64,000 nt of DNA from Mesorhizobium loti (GTDB lineage: Bacteria; Pseudomonadota; Alphaproteobacteria; Rhizobiales; Rhizobiaceae), in NCBI RefSeq assembly GCF_013170705.1, contig NZ_CP033334.1, positions 3,077,501 to 3,141,500 on the forward strand. Direction: 5' to 3'. The position numbers were made by a program, and so were the translations under genes. This document shows positions 1 through 10,272 of this stretch, one piece after another (position 1 is the stretch's first letter; each line of letters opens with the position of its first letter). Under the pieces are notes generated by a model. That model was not told the origin of the DNA. It searched no databases and saw only the letters and a program-made list of their open reading frames with translations.

Positions 1-1053
1 ACCGCCATCGCGCGAAATGAGCAGCGGCACCGGCAGTCCGGAGTCGGTTCCGAAATCCCGCTTGCCGGCGGTCAGGATGGCCAGCCCCGGTTCAGGACAG
101 GACTGGACATGGGTCCATACTTCCAGCGCGTTGACCAGGCCTTCATTCTCGCCGGTCGCGGCGAGGATGCGCTTCTGCTCGGCCTGGTAGATGCCGCTGT
201 CATGGCTGACATAGCAGCCGCTGCGCGTTATCACCTGCGCGCCGCTGCCGGACAGGCGATCGAGCACGATGTCGTAGAACGACGAACCGCCGGCCGTCAC
301 GATCGGTGGCGCGCGCTCGAACAGGTTTTCGCCGGCGCATGCTTCGTAGAGCGCGCCGATCTCGTCGACGAAATCCGCAACCGCCCGTGCCGGACCACCG
401 TCCTTCGGCTTGATCAGTCCCTCGAAAGCCTCGACGCCGCAGAGCCGCAGTTGCGGCGCCGCATGCGCGGCACGCGCGACCTCGAGCGCCGTGTCGTTGT
501 TGCGGCAACCGGTCCGGCCGCCCGGATAGCCGCGCTCGACCAAAACCTGGATCGGCCGCGAGGCCGGTCCGGCGCGTCCGACCGCCTCGCTCGCCAGGCG
601 CACGGCATCGAGGCTGTCGATCAGCATGTAGAAGTCGAGGCCGGCCGAAGCGTTCAATTCGGCGACCAGAGCGTCCAGTTCCAGCCGTCCGACCAGCTGG
701 TTGGCGAGCACGATGCGATCGATGCCGAACCGACGGCAAACTTTCATCTGGTGCAGTGTGGCGACGGTCACGCCCCAGGCGCCGTCGCGCAATTGCCTCT
801 GCATGATCTGAGGGCACATCGTCGTCTTGACATGTGGCGCGATGACCGCGTTGCGCTTCGCGAGGAAACGCTGCATCCAACGCGAATTGTGGTCGAGCGC
901 GGACTCCCTGATGACCGCTGCCGGCAGCGGCACATCACCGCGCAGGAGGTTCCAGCTCATCGAGCCGACATCATGAAGGCGGACCGCGACGCCAGGCGGA
1001 ATGGCCTTGGTGGTTTCGTCCAGCACCAGGTCGTCGAGCGGGTGAAGATGCAT
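1..1053 (-). CDS. D-threonine aldolase / D-serine deaminase-like PLP enzyme (partial, C-terminus outside window)
   Basis: The frame opens at an ATG at 1053 and stays open for 351 codons to the left edge, so the C-terminus is missing. Residues 73-78 read PHVKTT. This matches the H-x-K-T segment whose lysine (K76 here) forms the PLP Schiff base in fold-type III (alanine-racemase barrel) D-threonine aldolases and D-serine/amino-acid deaminases. Further barrel features are visible: an LANQLVG strand, YMLIDS, and VERGYPGGRTG near residue 170. Family members split D-3-hydroxyamino acids or deaminate D-amino acids in the cytoplasm, and the exact substrate cannot be read here. It is divergent from the M81 peptidase gene across a 151-bp gap. 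With the D-cysteine desulfhydrase-like gene downstream, it suggests D-amino-acid use. Family is well supported, reaction less so. Confidence 0.82.
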   Translation of the reverse strand, partial: MHLHPLDDLVLDETTKAIPPGVAVRLHDVGSMSWNLLRGDVPLPAAVIRESALDHNSRWMQRFLAKRNAVIAPHVKTTMCPQIMQRQLRDGAWGVTVATLHQMKVCRRFGIDRIVLANQLVGRLELDALVAELNASAGLDFYMLIDSLDAVRLASEAVGRAGPASRPIQVLVERGYPGGRTGCRNNDTALEVARAAHAAPQLRLCGVEAFEGLIKPKDGGPARAVADFVDEIGALYEACAGENLFERAPPIVTAGGSSFYDIVLDRLSGSGAQVITRSGCYVSHDSGIYQAEQKRILAATGENEGLVNALEVWTHVQSCPEPGLAILTAGKRDFGTDSGLPVPLLISRDGG

Positions 1054-1152
1054 GTGAATTTCCGATTCTGTGCCACCCGCCAGAGGCCGCGTGAATGCGG
1101 CTTGGCGCAGCTCTTACATGGTCCAGGTGCTTGCGGAAATTATATAATAGTT

Positions 1153-1179
1153 TGATGATGAGAAAAGATTTTTCTTAAA
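1153..1179. promoter_or_regulatory. Candidate XRE-cupin operator/promoter element (site A)
   Basis: The divergent intergenic region holds TATATAATAG at 1141-1150, followed by TGATGATGAG and the near-palindrome GAAAAGATTTTTC at 1162-1174. The core AGATTTTTCT also occurs at 8251-8260 in front of the ABC binding-protein gene, and a related ATAGGAAAGA lies upstream of the regulator gene at 9010-9019. The site is 30 bp before the M81 start. Shared motif placement suggests an operator of the XRE-cupin regulator. This is inference from three sites. Confidence 0.4.
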
Positions 1180-1204
1180 CGAAAGACGAGTTGAGGGCGA
1201 AAGA

Positions 1205-2670
1205 ATGCGCATTTTCATAGCGGGCATGGACACCGAGACCAACACGTTCGCGCCTATCCCGACCGGCTACCACAGTTTCGAGGAAATGGGCATCGCGCGG
1301 GGCGACGCCACCTCGAAGGCATTGAACGAGCCGTCCTGCCAGCTGTTCGTGTGGCGTCAGCGCGGCGAAGCCGACGGCCACGAGATCGTGGAAAGCCTGT
1401 GCGTTTGCGCGGAGCCCGGAGGCATAACCATCCGCAATGTCTACGAGCAGTTCCGCGACGAGATCCTCGACGAGCTCAAGGCCGCCATGCCGGTGGACTG
1501 CGTGCTTCTGGCGCTGCATGGCGCTTTCGTCGCGGAAGGCTATGACGATACCGAGGGTGATCTTCTCGCGCATGTCAGAGCTGTCGTCGGTCCCGACATC
1601 CCGATCGGGGCGGAGCTCGATCTGCACTGCCACACAACCCAGAAGATGGTCGACAACGCCACCGCTATCGTCGCCTACAAGGAATATCCGCACACCGACA
1701 TCATGGACCGTGCCGGCGAGCTCTACCGCATTATCGTCGACACGGTGGAGGGCAAGGTCAGGCCGGTGATGGCGCTTTACGACTGCCGCATGATCAGCAC
1801 CTTCCGCGTGCAGGAGCAGCCGATGCGCGGCTTCGTTGATGGCATGACTGCCGCCGAAGCCGAGCCTGGCATACTGTCAGTCTCGCTTGGGCATGGCTTT
1901 CCGCATGGCGACGTCGAGGATGTCGGAGCCCGCATGCTGGTCGTCACCGACGATGACAAGCCGCTTGCCGAGCGGACCGCCGAAAGGTTCGGCAAGCAGC
2001 TTTTCGCATTGCGCAACGACCTGATTCCGAAATTCCTGGGCATCGACGAGGCGCTCGACATGGCGCTCGCCGAGCCGCATGGGCCGGTCGTCATCGCTGA
2101 TGTTTCGGACAATGCCGGCGGCGGCGCACCGGGGGACTCCACCTACATCCTGCGCCGGCTGATCGAGCGCGGCATCGGGAACGTGGCCAGCGCCATGTAC
2201 TGGGATCCGATCGCCTATCGCTTCTGCGTCGAGGCCGGGATCGGCGGTACCATAAACCTGCGGGTCGGCGGCAAGTGCGGCGTGTTCTCGGGTATGCCTG
2301 TCGACCTGCGCGTTACGGTAAAAGGCCTCGGCCGCGAACTGACGCAGCTGTTCGGCACCATGCCGTGGCCACTCGGGGATGCGGCGTGGGTCACCACCGA
2401 CGGCGGCATCGACCTGATCATCAACACGGTACGCACGCAGGTCTTCCATCCCGACTGCATGACTGCGCTCGGCCTCGATCCAAGCGAGCGACGCATCGTC
2501 ATCGTCAAATCCAATTACCATTTCCAGGCTGGTTTCGCGCCGATCGCCAAGCGCATCCTGTTCTGCGCCCCGCCCGGTGCGACGCAGCCCAACTTCGCCG
2601 CGATCCCCTACACAAAGCTCAAGACGCCCTATTGGCCGAAAGTGGAAAACCCATTCGCGGCCGACGCGGC

Positions 2671-2674
<4 letters not shown>
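1205..2674 (+). CDS. M81 family metallopeptidase (MlrC-like)
   Basis: The 489-residue protein has the expected size and opening (MRIFIAGMDTETNTF) of the M81/MlrC family, cytoplasmic metallopeptidases named after the microcystin-degradation protein MlrC. ELDLHCHTT (H141, H143) and DNAGGGAPGD (around residue 302) are conserved family segments expected to carry metal ligands. The start is set by GAGGG about 9 nt upstream. There is no signal peptide, so it would act on peptides imported by the adjacent ABC system. The gene converges on the ABC operon, and the two stop codons overlap (2671-2674). Many M81 members are unstudied, so the natural peptide is unknown; D-residue-containing or cyclic peptides are a guess from context. 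Confidence 0.88.
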
Positions 2675-3677
<1,003 letters not shown>

Positions 3678-3681
<4 letters not shown>

Positions 3682-4673
3682 GCGGCTTGCGTCTCCTCGA
3701 TACGGCGCCAGCAGGCGGCACGGCGGGTAGGCTCCATGGCAGCCAGCGGCGGCACCGAGCCGCAACGATCATCCGCCTCGCGGCAGCGGGCCCGAAAGAG
3801 GCAGCCGGCAGGCGGGTCAAGCAGGTCGGGCAAGGTACCGGGGATCTGTTCCAGCGGCTGCTTGGGTGGTGCCAGCCCCGGCAGACAGCGTATCAAGGCG
3901 CGCGTGTAGGGATGGGCTGGCGCCGCCAGCACCGACGCGGTCGTTCCGGCTTCCGCGACCCGTCCCGCATAAAGCACGTAGAGCCGGTCGCAAAGCTGCG
4001 ACACCACGGCCATGTCATGCGATATGAAAACGACGGCCGTTCCCGTGCTCATCGCCTTGTGCTTGATGAGGCCCAGGATCAGCGCCTGCACAGTCACATC
4101 GAGTGCCGTCGTCGGCTCGTCGGCGATGATGAGCCTGGGTTCGCAGGAAAAGGCCATGGCAATCAGCACGCGCTGCCGCATGCCTCCGGAAAGCTCGAAC
4201 GGATAGGCCTGCATGATCCGCTGCGGCTCGCTGATCAGCATGTCGCGCAGCAGGCCCGAGGCCTTGCTCGTCGCTGCCGCGTTGTCGAGACGCTGGTGGC
4301 GGCGGATGACCTCGACGATCTGCTCGCCGATCCGTCGGGTCGGGTTTAGGGCGTTCATCGGTTCCTGGAAGATGGTCGACACCTGCCGCCCGCGCACATG
4401 CTGGAGTTCGCGCTCGCTGAGCTTCATCGGATCGCTGCCGAACAGACGGATGCCGCCGCCGGTAATGTGCGCGCTCCCCTTGGGCAAAAGCCGCGTCGCC
4501 GCCATCATGGTCACCGATTTGCCGCACCCGGATTCCCCCACGATGCCGACGATCTCGCCGGCACGGACATTGAGGCTGACCCCATTCAGCGCCTTGATCG
4601 GCCCGCGATAGGTGCGGAACTCGAGCGAAAGGTCGGTGATTTCGAGCAGGACATCGCCAGACGGTTCGGTCAT
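3678..4673 (-). CDS. Dipeptide/oligopeptide ABC transporter ATP-binding protein (OppD/DppD type)
   Basis: 331 residues. Walker A is [10 protein letters not shown], the signature [16 protein letters not shown] and Walker [13 protein letters not shown]. The C-terminal oligopeptide-transporter domain carries GCLFRARCREADDRC, whose cysteines resemble the FeS-like cluster motif of DppD proteins. ATGA at 4670-4673 overlaps the permease stop, so it is translationally coupled. It is the cytoplasmic ATPase partner of the OppF-type subunit, in the order SBP, permease B, permease C, ATPase D, ATPase F typical for this transporter class. Confidence 0.93.
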
Positions 4674-5554
4674 CGGCCACCCAGCCTCGGATCGAGCATG
4701 TCGCGCAATCCGTCACCAAGCAGGTTGAAACCCATCGCGCTGATCAGAATGGCCAGGCCGGGAAAGGTGACATACCACCACTGGTCGAGGAAATAATTGC
4801 GGCCGCTCGACACCATGGAACCCCACTCGGACGTTGGCGGCTGGGCGCCGAGGCCGATGAAGCTCAAGGCCGCGGCCGTCAGGATGGTGCCGCCGAGATC
4901 CAGTGTCGCCTGAACGATGATGGGTGACAGGGCGTTGGGCAGTATGTGCCAGCGCAGCATATAGGCAGGCGAAGCCCCGAAGCTGCGCGATGCCTTCACA
5001 TAGGTGCGGTTGCGCAGCGACAGCGTCTGCCCACGCGCCAGCCGCACATAGGCGGGCACCCGCACCACGGCGACGGCCAGCATGGCGTTGAACAGGCTCG
5101 GTCCCAACGCGGCGGCCAGCGCCATGGCGAGGATGAGTGCCGGCAGCGCCAGGAAGACATCCATCAGCCGCATGATCGCGGTATCGACGATGCCGCCGAC
5201 AACGCCGGACAGGCAGCCGATGATCGAGCCGATGACGGTCGAGATGATGACGATGGCAAAGGCGATGCCGCAGGACGCGCGCGCGCCGAAGAGCACCCGC
5301 GAAAACAGATCGCGCCCAACCTCATCGGTGCCGAAGAGGTGCTGCAGGCTGGGCGCCGCAAGCCTGGCTGAAAGCGAGATCTTGTCGGGTGGGTAGGGCG
5401 CCAGCAGGGGCGCGGCCATGATCACAAACAGAACCAGCAGCGCGATCGCGGCGCCGACCAGGGTGAGGGGGCTTCCCTTCACGCGATACCACAACCGTCC
5501 CATGCGAAGCCGCGATGCCGGCCGGGGCGAGGTGGCGATGCCATCCGCCGCCAT
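4670..5554 (-). CDS. Dipeptide/oligopeptide ABC transporter permease (OppC/DppC type)
   Basis: 294 residues from the ATG at 5554, which shares one base with the stop of the upstream permease (TGATG). The frame remains open further upstream, but that part is overlap with the neighbour. After a short cytoplasmic N-terminus there is a first membrane helix near residues 30-50 (TLVGAAIALLVLFVIMAAPLL) and the HLFGTDEVGRDLFSRVLFGAR segment diagnostic of OppC-type permeases. The EAA-type loop for ATPase contact lies in the region with RSFGASPAYMLRWHILPN. Five further helices follow. Inner-membrane channel half for peptide-type substrates. Confidence 0.92.
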   Translation of the reverse strand: MAADGIATSPRPASRLRMGRLWYRVKGSPLTLVGAAIALLVLFVIMAAPLLAPYPPDKISLSARLAAPSLQHLFGTDEVGRDLFSRVLFGARASCGIAFAIVIISTVIGSIIGCLSGVVGGIVDTAIMRLMDVFLALPALILAMALAAALGPSLFNAMLAVAVVRVPAYVRLARGQTLSLRNRTYVKASRSFGASPAYMLRWHILPNALSPIIVQATLDLGGTILTAAALSFIGLGAQPPTSEWGSMVSSGRNYFLDQWWYVTFPGLAILISAMGFNLLGDGLRDMLDPRLGGR

Positions 5555-6570
5555 CAGCCGAGTTCCCTGATCTGTGGGTCGAGCACCATATAGGTCAGAT
5601 CGACCGCGAGATTGATCAGCACGTACCCCAGCGAAGCGACAATGGTGAAGCCCATGACCGCGGGAAAATCCAGCGTCTGGATCGATGACACCACATAACT
5701 CCCCATGCCTGGCCACGCGAAGATCGTTTCGGTCAGCACCGCGCCGTAGAGCAGATCACCGAAGGCGAGGCCGAGCAGCGTCACCGACGGGATCAGGGCA
5801 TTGGGCAAGGCGTGCCGCAGGATGACCGCCGACCGCGACAAACCATTCGCACGCGCGGTGCGGACATAATCCTCCTGCAGGACGTCCAGCATCGAGGCCC
5901 GGATCTGGCGCGTGATGATGCCGAGATTGGCGAAGGCGAGGACAAAGGCCGGCAGGACGAGGTGATAGAGCGACGACCAGAAGGCTTTCAGGTCGCCGGC
6001 GACAAGCGAGTCGACCAGGAAGAAGCCGGTGATGCGCGGCGGCGCGGCGATGCCAAGCGTGATGCGGCCGCTGCCCGGCAGGATCGGTATCTTGACATAG
6101 AACAGGAGGATGAGCGCCAGTCCGAACCAGAATACCGGCATTGAAATGCCGGCGACCGATACGACACGGGCTGCCTGGTCGACCGGTCCATCCTTGTAGA
6201 TTGCCGAAAGCACGCCGAGCGGCACGCCAATCATGATCGCCATCACCAGCGCGGCGATGCCGAGCTCAAGCGTGGCGGGCAGGAACAGGGCAATATCGCC
6301 GGCCACCGGGCGCCGCGTCCGCAAGGACTGGCCGAGATCGCCCGACAGGAGTTGCTTGACGTAGATGACAAACTGCTGGGTAACGGGTTTGTCCAAGCCA
6401 AGCTCCTGGCGCACATGCGCCAATGTCTGGGCTGAAGCCTTGTCCCCGGCGATCAGCTGCGCCGGATCGCCGGGGATCAAATGCGAAATCGTGAAGGTGA
6501 TGATCGCGACACCAGCCACGACGAACACCAGCAGCACGAGGCGCCGAAGGATCGTTGAAATTAGCGACAT
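5554..6570 (-). CDS. Dipeptide/oligopeptide ABC transporter permease (OppB/DppB type)
   Basis: 338 residues. It starts with a membrane helix (LVLLVFVVAGVAIITFTISH) followed by LIPGDPAQLIAG and LGLDKPVTQQFVIYV, the standard OppB N-terminus. The loop ARANGLSRSAVILRHALPNALIP is the EAA motif that docks to the ATPases, and WPGMGSYV is the conserved late periplasmic/helix segment. GAGGGT sits just before the ATG. It lies 17 bp downstream of the binding-protein gene and is coupled to the next permease by a one-base overlap. Inner-membrane channel half. Confidence 0.92.
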   Translation of the reverse strand: MSLISTILRRLVLLVFVVAGVAIITFTISHLIPGDPAQLIAGDKASAQTLAHVRQELGLDKPVTQQFVIYVKQLLSGDLGQSLRTRRPVAGDIALFLPATLELGIAALVMAIMIGVPLGVLSAIYKDGPVDQAARVVSVAGISMPVFWFGLALILLFYVKIPILPGSGRITLGIAAPPRITGFFLVDSLVAGDLKAFWSSLYHLVLPAFVLAFANLGIITRQIRASMLDVLQEDYVRTARANGLSRSAVILRHALPNALIPSVTLLGLAFGDLLYGAVLTETIFAWPGMGSYVVSSIQTLDFPAVMGFTIVASLGYVLINLAVDLTYMVLDPQIRELG

Positions 6571-6587
6571 ACCCTCGGCGCCGATTT

Positions 6588-8135
6588 CTATTCGGACTTG
6601 GACATATCGGCGATGTTGTAGACCTGGATCAGCATCGGATTGTAAACGTACCCTTTCACCGAGGATCGCATGGCGAAGATGTCGTTCTTCTGGAACAGAA
6701 GGACGTATGGCGCATCCTCGTTGGTGATTTTCTGCGCATCGATATAGAGCTGCTCACGCTTCTTCTGGTCGACGGTCGCGAGCGCCTGGGTGATCAAATC
6801 GGTCACTTTCGGGTTTTCATAGAAGGCCCGGTTGCCCGGCGCGCCCATCTTGGTCGGGTCGAACCAGATGTTCATGAACATGAACGGATCGGCGAAATCG
6901 GGCGTCCAGGCGCCGGTCGCTATGTCGTAGTCGCCCTTGGCGACCAGCTCGCGCTTTGTCGTGTCGGCGACATTCTTCATGTCCATCGTGACGCCGATTT
7001 CGGCGAGCGAAGCCTGCAGCGCAAGTCCAACCGGCTCCCAGGCGGAGTCAGCCTGCGAATAGGTGAAGCTGATGTGCAGATTGGAAACACCGGCGTCGGC
7101 AAGCAATTGCTTGGCCTTCTCCAGATCGTAGCTGTACTGCATGCCCTGCGGGTCATGGCCCCACATGCCGTCCGGGACAGCCCCGCGCATCTGTTCGGCC
7201 TGGCCCTGCATGACGCCATCGACTAGCCCCTTGTAGTCGGCCGCATAGGATATGGCCTGACGGACCTTCGGATTGTCGAAGGGGGCCTTCTTGTTGTTCA
7301 GATAGAGATAGATGACATAGAGGCTGGGATTGCTCTCGATGACCACCCCCGCGCTCGATTTCATGGCCTCGGCCTGGTCGACCGGAACCTGGTCGATCAG
7401 GTCGGCGTCTCCGTTCTCCAGTTGCAGGCGACGCGACGACATCTCGCGTACGATCTTGAAGATGACCTGCTTGAAAGCCGGCTTCTTGCCGGCATAGTGG
7501 GGATTGGGATCGAGCGTGATCTGCTGGTTGCGCTCCCAGGCCGAGATCTTGAAAGCGCCGCTGCCGGCGGTGTGCTCGGCGAGCCAGGCTTTCGCGTCGT
7601 CGCCGTTGACCGCGTGCTCTTGCGCCTTCGGATTGATGATCGACCCGGCCGACGTGGCGAGCGCCGACAGGAACGGTGCGAATGGCGCCGATAATTCGAA
7701 CTTCACGGTCCGCGGGTCGACAATGACGACGTCCTTGACGGTCGGGAACATGTCGCCAGGGCCAGCCGCCAGCTTCTTCACGCGGTCGAATGAATATTTG
7801 ACCGCGGCGGCATCGACCGGCGAACCATCGTCGAACATGTGTCCCGACGCCAGCTTGAATGTCCAGCTGAGGTTGTCGGGCGCCGTGGTCCAGCTCTCGG
7901 CAAGCTCCGGAATGACCTCGGTCTTGGCGCCGTCATATTTCACCAGACGCTCGTAGGCCGGAAAGATCAGCGTATAGCCGTTGTTGGAGACCTCGACGCC
8001 GGGGTCGGCCGTGGGCGGATCCTCGGCCTTGTCGATAACCAGGACATCCTTGTCGGTGGCCCAGCTCGGTCCCGCGAAAGTCAAGGCTGTCAAAGCGGCA
8101 AATGCCGCAAAAGTCGGCAGGCGACGTAACAACAT
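6588..8135 (-). CDS. ABC transporter substrate-binding protein, family 5 (peptide type)
   Basis: 515 residues, the usual length for SBP family 5. A Sec signal peptide is visible (MLLRRLPTFAAFAALTALTF, cleavage near GPSWA-TD). Family segments include PPTADPGVEVSNNGYTLIF, LAESWTTAPDNLSWTFKL, DAAAVKYSFDRVK and RQAISYAADYKGLV. GGGGAG lies 6 nt before the ATG. It is the first gene of the importer operon and binds the ligand in the periplasm. The ligand is not readable; peptides are the commonest, but opines, amino-acid derivatives and other compounds also use this family. Its promoter carries two GATTTTTCT copies 20 bp apart, so control by the adjacent XRE-cupin regulator is likely. Confidence 0.92.
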   Translation of the reverse strand: MLLRRLPTFAAFAALTALTFAGPSWATDKDVLVIDKAEDPPTADPGVEVSNNGYTLIFPAYERLVKYDGAKTEVIPELAESWTTAPDNLSWTFKLASGHMFDDGSPVDAAAVKYSFDRVKKLAAGPGDMFPTVKDVVIVDPRTVKFELSAPFAPFLSALATSAGSIINPKAQEHAVNGDDAKAWLAEHTAGSGAFKISAWERNQQITLDPNPHYAGKKPAFKQVIFKIVREMSSRRLQLENGDADLIDQVPVDQAEAMKSSAGVVIESNPSLYVIYLYLNNKKAPFDNPKVRQAISYAADYKGLVDGVMQGQAEQMRGAVPDGMWGHDPQGMQYSYDLEKAKQLLADAGVSNLHISFTYSQADSAWEPVGLALQASLAEIGVTMDMKNVADTTKRELVAKGDYDIATGAWTPDFADPFMFMNIWFDPTKMGAPGNRAFYENPKVTDLITQALATVDQKKREQLYIDAQKITNEDAPYVLLFQKNDIFAMRSSVKGYVYNPMLIQVYNIADMSKSE

Positions 8136-8231
8136 GATGCGCTCCCCTCGAGCTTGTGTTTTGCATCTCTCACGGGATCACCGAGGGATGCCTTTCGCAC
8201 ACGCTAACACCCGCATTTCGGATGGCAAGCC

Positions 8232-8260
8232 GATTTTTCTGATAGGAAAGAGATTTTTCT
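8232..8260. promoter_or_regulatory. Candidate XRE-cupin operator (site B), two direct GATTTTTCT copies
   Basis: GATTTTTCT occurs at 8232-8240 and again at 8252-8260, exactly 20 bp apart (about two helical turns), with ATAGGAAAGA at 8242-8251 between them. The block lies about 100 bp upstream of the binding-protein ATG and just beyond the stop of the regulator gene. Similar elements occur before the M81 gene (1162-1174) and the regulator gene (9010-9019). Binding by the regulator is inferred. Confidence 0.42.
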
Positions 8261-8262
8261 AA

Positions 8263-8931
8263 TTAGCCAAGTGTCATTTCCGCGTCGACAGTCTCGCGCT
8301 CGTCATGAGGGCGCACGCCCCTGGCGCCGCTGATGAGGGTCTGCTCCGACTGGCCGGATGCCGACGTGCACACGCACAGGATCCGGGCCGGAGTGTCGCC
8401 GACGCTGACATAGGCGTGGCCCATTGTGCTTTCGAAGTAGACCGACTCTCCTGTCTTCAGCCTCAGCGTTTCGTAGACGTCGGTATGCAGCTCGACTTCG
8501 CCCTCGAGAACATAGGTGAACTCCTGGCCGGGATGACGGATAAGCTCGCCGAACGTTTCTATGCTTTGCTGGGTGACTGCCCCCAGCATGGGAATCATTT
8601 CCTTGCGCGACAGCTCCGTGCACAGAAAGCGATAGACGTAGTTGGGGGTCTCGACGATCCGTCCGTCCTCAAGCCGGGAGACGGCACGCGCGCCGTGCGC
8701 GATGGGAGAGACGCTGGCCTTTCTCACGCCGAAAAGCTCGGTTATGTCGACCTTGAGCCCTTGGGCAAGCTGCAGTAGCTTGTCGTAGGTCAGCGACATC
8801 TGGTTGTTCTCGACCTTCGACAGGGTGGAGATGGCGAGCCCCGACATCTGGGCGACCTGCGTCAGTGTCCAGCCCCGCTCCCGGCGCAGCAGTTTGAGGC
8901 ATTCTCCCAGACTTGGCTTCGAATCGCTCAT
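8263..8931 (-). CDS. XRE family transcriptional regulator with cupin domain
   Basis: 222 residues from the ATG at 8931 (MSDSKPSLGECLKLLRRERG). An in-frame ATG at 8949 would add six residues. An HTH_3/XRE domain spans about residues 10-65 (LTQVAQMSGLAISTLSKVEN). A cupin barrel occupies about 125-200 (HPGQEFTYVLEGEVELHTD, then ESVYFESTMGHAYVSV). This architecture is typical of regulators of amino-acid, polyamine and osmolyte catabolism in which the cupin binds the effector. It sits upstream of the peptide importer on the same strand, separated by a gap with repeated motifs, and likely controls the importer, the M81 gene and itself. Confidence 0.9.
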   Translation of the reverse strand: MSDSKPSLGECLKLLRRERGWTLTQVAQMSGLAISTLSKVENNQMSLTYDKLLQLAQGLKVDITELFGVRKASVSPIAHGARAVSRLEDGRIVETPNYVYRFLCTELSRKEMIPMLGAVTQQSIETFGELIRHPGQEFTYVLEGEVELHTDVYETLRLKTGESVYFESTMGHAYVSVGDTPARILCVCTSASGQSEQTLISGARGVRPHDERETVDAEMTLG

Positions 8932-9009
8932 GGCGGACCCTTTTTGCATTGGCCGCAGTCTAGGGTTGAGACCGAACAAAGTCGACTCGCAAGCGACGGC
9001 GCCTTTATC

Positions 9010-9019
9010 ATAGGAAAGA
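9010..9019. promoter_or_regulatory. Candidate XRE-cupin operator (site C)
   Basis: ATAGGAAAGA at 9010-9019 exactly repeats the ten bases at 8242-8251. It is preceded in both places by TnA/TGAT-like bases. It lies about 80 bp upstream of the regulator ATG on the minus strand and upstream of the plus-strand genes. It lacks the full GATTTTTCT half, so it is the weakest of the three sites. Confidence 0.28.
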
Positions 9020-9075
9020 TGTTTGACCGATCGGAAATATTCTGCTTGGCTGCCGGCACTTGCGCGAGGGAGGCC

Positions 9076-9225
9076 ATGCAGCACGTTCTTATCATCGGCG
9101 GCGGCATGGCCGGCGCTTCGGCGGCGTTCTTTCTTGCGCCCGGTCGACAGGTGACCGTGCTTGAAGCCGAAGCCCATTGTCGCCGGCCCGCTTCATGCAC
9201 CACGACCAACCTGAATGACTGTTGA
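9076..9225 (+). pseudogene. N-terminal fragment of an FAD-dependent amino-acid oxidoreductase
   Basis: 49 codons from ATG 9076. MQHVLIIGGGMAGASAAFFL is a dinucleotide-binding GxGxxG strand-helix, followed by RQVTVLEAEA, whose glutamate binds the FAD ribose. This is the standard start of a DadA/glycine-oxidase-type flavoprotein, which normally continues for about 350 residues. Here the frame loses similarity after about residue 35 and stops at 9225, and no continuation is seen in other frames before the next gene. It is probably a deletion remnant fused to the start of the desulfhydrase gene. AGGGAGG upstream suggests it still has a ribosome-binding site. Confidence 0.6.
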
Positions 9226-9232
9226 GGCGCCC

Positions 9233-10231
9233 ATGTTGCCGGATACGATCCCTCGATCACGCTTCTGTCACACGCCCACGCCGCTTGAGCCGATGACCGC
9301 GCTGTCGCGCCACCTTGGCGGACCCAACCTCTTCGTCAAGCGCGACGACTGCACGGGTATGGCGCTCGGCGGCAACAAGACGCGCAAGCTCGAATTTCTC
9401 GTTGCCGAGGCCATGGCTTCTGGTGCCGACACACTGGTGACGGCCGGCGGCGTACAGTCAAACCATTGCCGTCAGACCGCGGCGGTCGCGGCGCGACACG
9501 GATTGCGCTGCGAACTGGTTTTGTCGCGCAACGTCGCGCGCAACACGCCGGGCTACGACCGCACCGGAAATGTTCTGCTCGACCGGATGTTCGGGGCCGA
9601 ACTGCACTTCGTCTCCGGTGATACAATCCCCGCGATCGAACTTGAACGTCTTGCCGAGGACATCCGTGAGCGCGGCGGAAGGCCTTATGTCATGCCCATC
9701 GGCGGCTCGACCGCGACCGGAGCGCTTGGCTATGTCGGCTGCGCCGAGGAGCTTGTTCGACAAGGCAGCGACAGCAGCTTGACGGTCGACGCGATCGTCC
9801 ACTGTACCGGAAGCGGTGCCACGCAAGCCGGCCTTCTCGTTGGCCTCGCTGTCCTGGGGCATCAGACGCCCGTGGTCGGCATCAGCTCGGCCGAACCGAG
9901 CGATGTGATCGAAGCGCGCGTGCACGAATTGTGCGGCGAGACGATCACCAAGCTCGGAGCTTCCGTCGTGATAAAGCGAGAGCAGGTGGACGTTCTCGGC
10001 GGGTATGTGGGACCAGGCTATGGGCTGCCGACCGAAGCCATGCGCGAAGCCATCGACCTGTGCGCAAGGCTGGAGGCGTTGCTCCTCGATCCGGTCTACA
10101 CCGGCAAGGCCATGGCCGGCCTGATCGATCTCGTGAGAACGGGACGCTTCCGTGCCGGTCAGAACGTGGTCTTCGTTCATACGGGTGGCGTACCCGGCCT
10201 GTTTGCCTACGAAGATGTGCTGAGCCCATGA
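9233..10231 (+). CDS. D-cysteine desulfhydrase / ACC deaminase-like PLP enzyme
   Basis: 332 residues from ATG 9233, chosen because GAGG lies 5 nt upstream; an in-frame ATG at 9215 is also possible. This is a fold-type II PLP enzyme of the ACC-deaminase/D-cysteine desulfhydrase family. LFVKRDDCTGMALGGNK precedes the PLP lysine segment NKTRKLEF. VTAGGVQSNHCRQTAAVAA is the phosphate/carboxylate loop, and HCTGSGATQAGLLVG is the glycine-rich PLP phosphate loop. Members eliminate H2S and ammonia from D-cysteine; close relatives act on L-cysteate or ACC, so the substrate is not fixed. It follows the truncated flavoprotein and probably belongs to the D-amino-acid/peptide block. Confidence 0.85.
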   Translation: MLPDTIPRSRFCHTPTPLEPMTALSRHLGGPNLFVKRDDCTGMALGGNKTRKLEFLVAEAMASGADTLVTAGGVQSNHCRQTAAVAARHGLRCELVLSRNVARNTPGYDRTGNVLLDRMFGAELHFVSGDTIPAIELERLAEDIRERGGRPYVMPIGGSTATGALGYVGCAEELVRQGSDSSLTVDAIVHCTGSGATQAGLLVGLAVLGHQTPVVGISSAEPSDVIEARVHELCGETITKLGASVVIKREQVDVLGGYVGPGYGLPTEAMREAIDLCARLEALLLDPVYTGKAMAGLIDLVRTGRFRAGQNVVFVHTGGVPGLFAYEDVLSP

Positions 10232-10272
10232 CCGGCCGGGAGTTCGTTGCCTCGCCCGGCGGTGACGGCATT

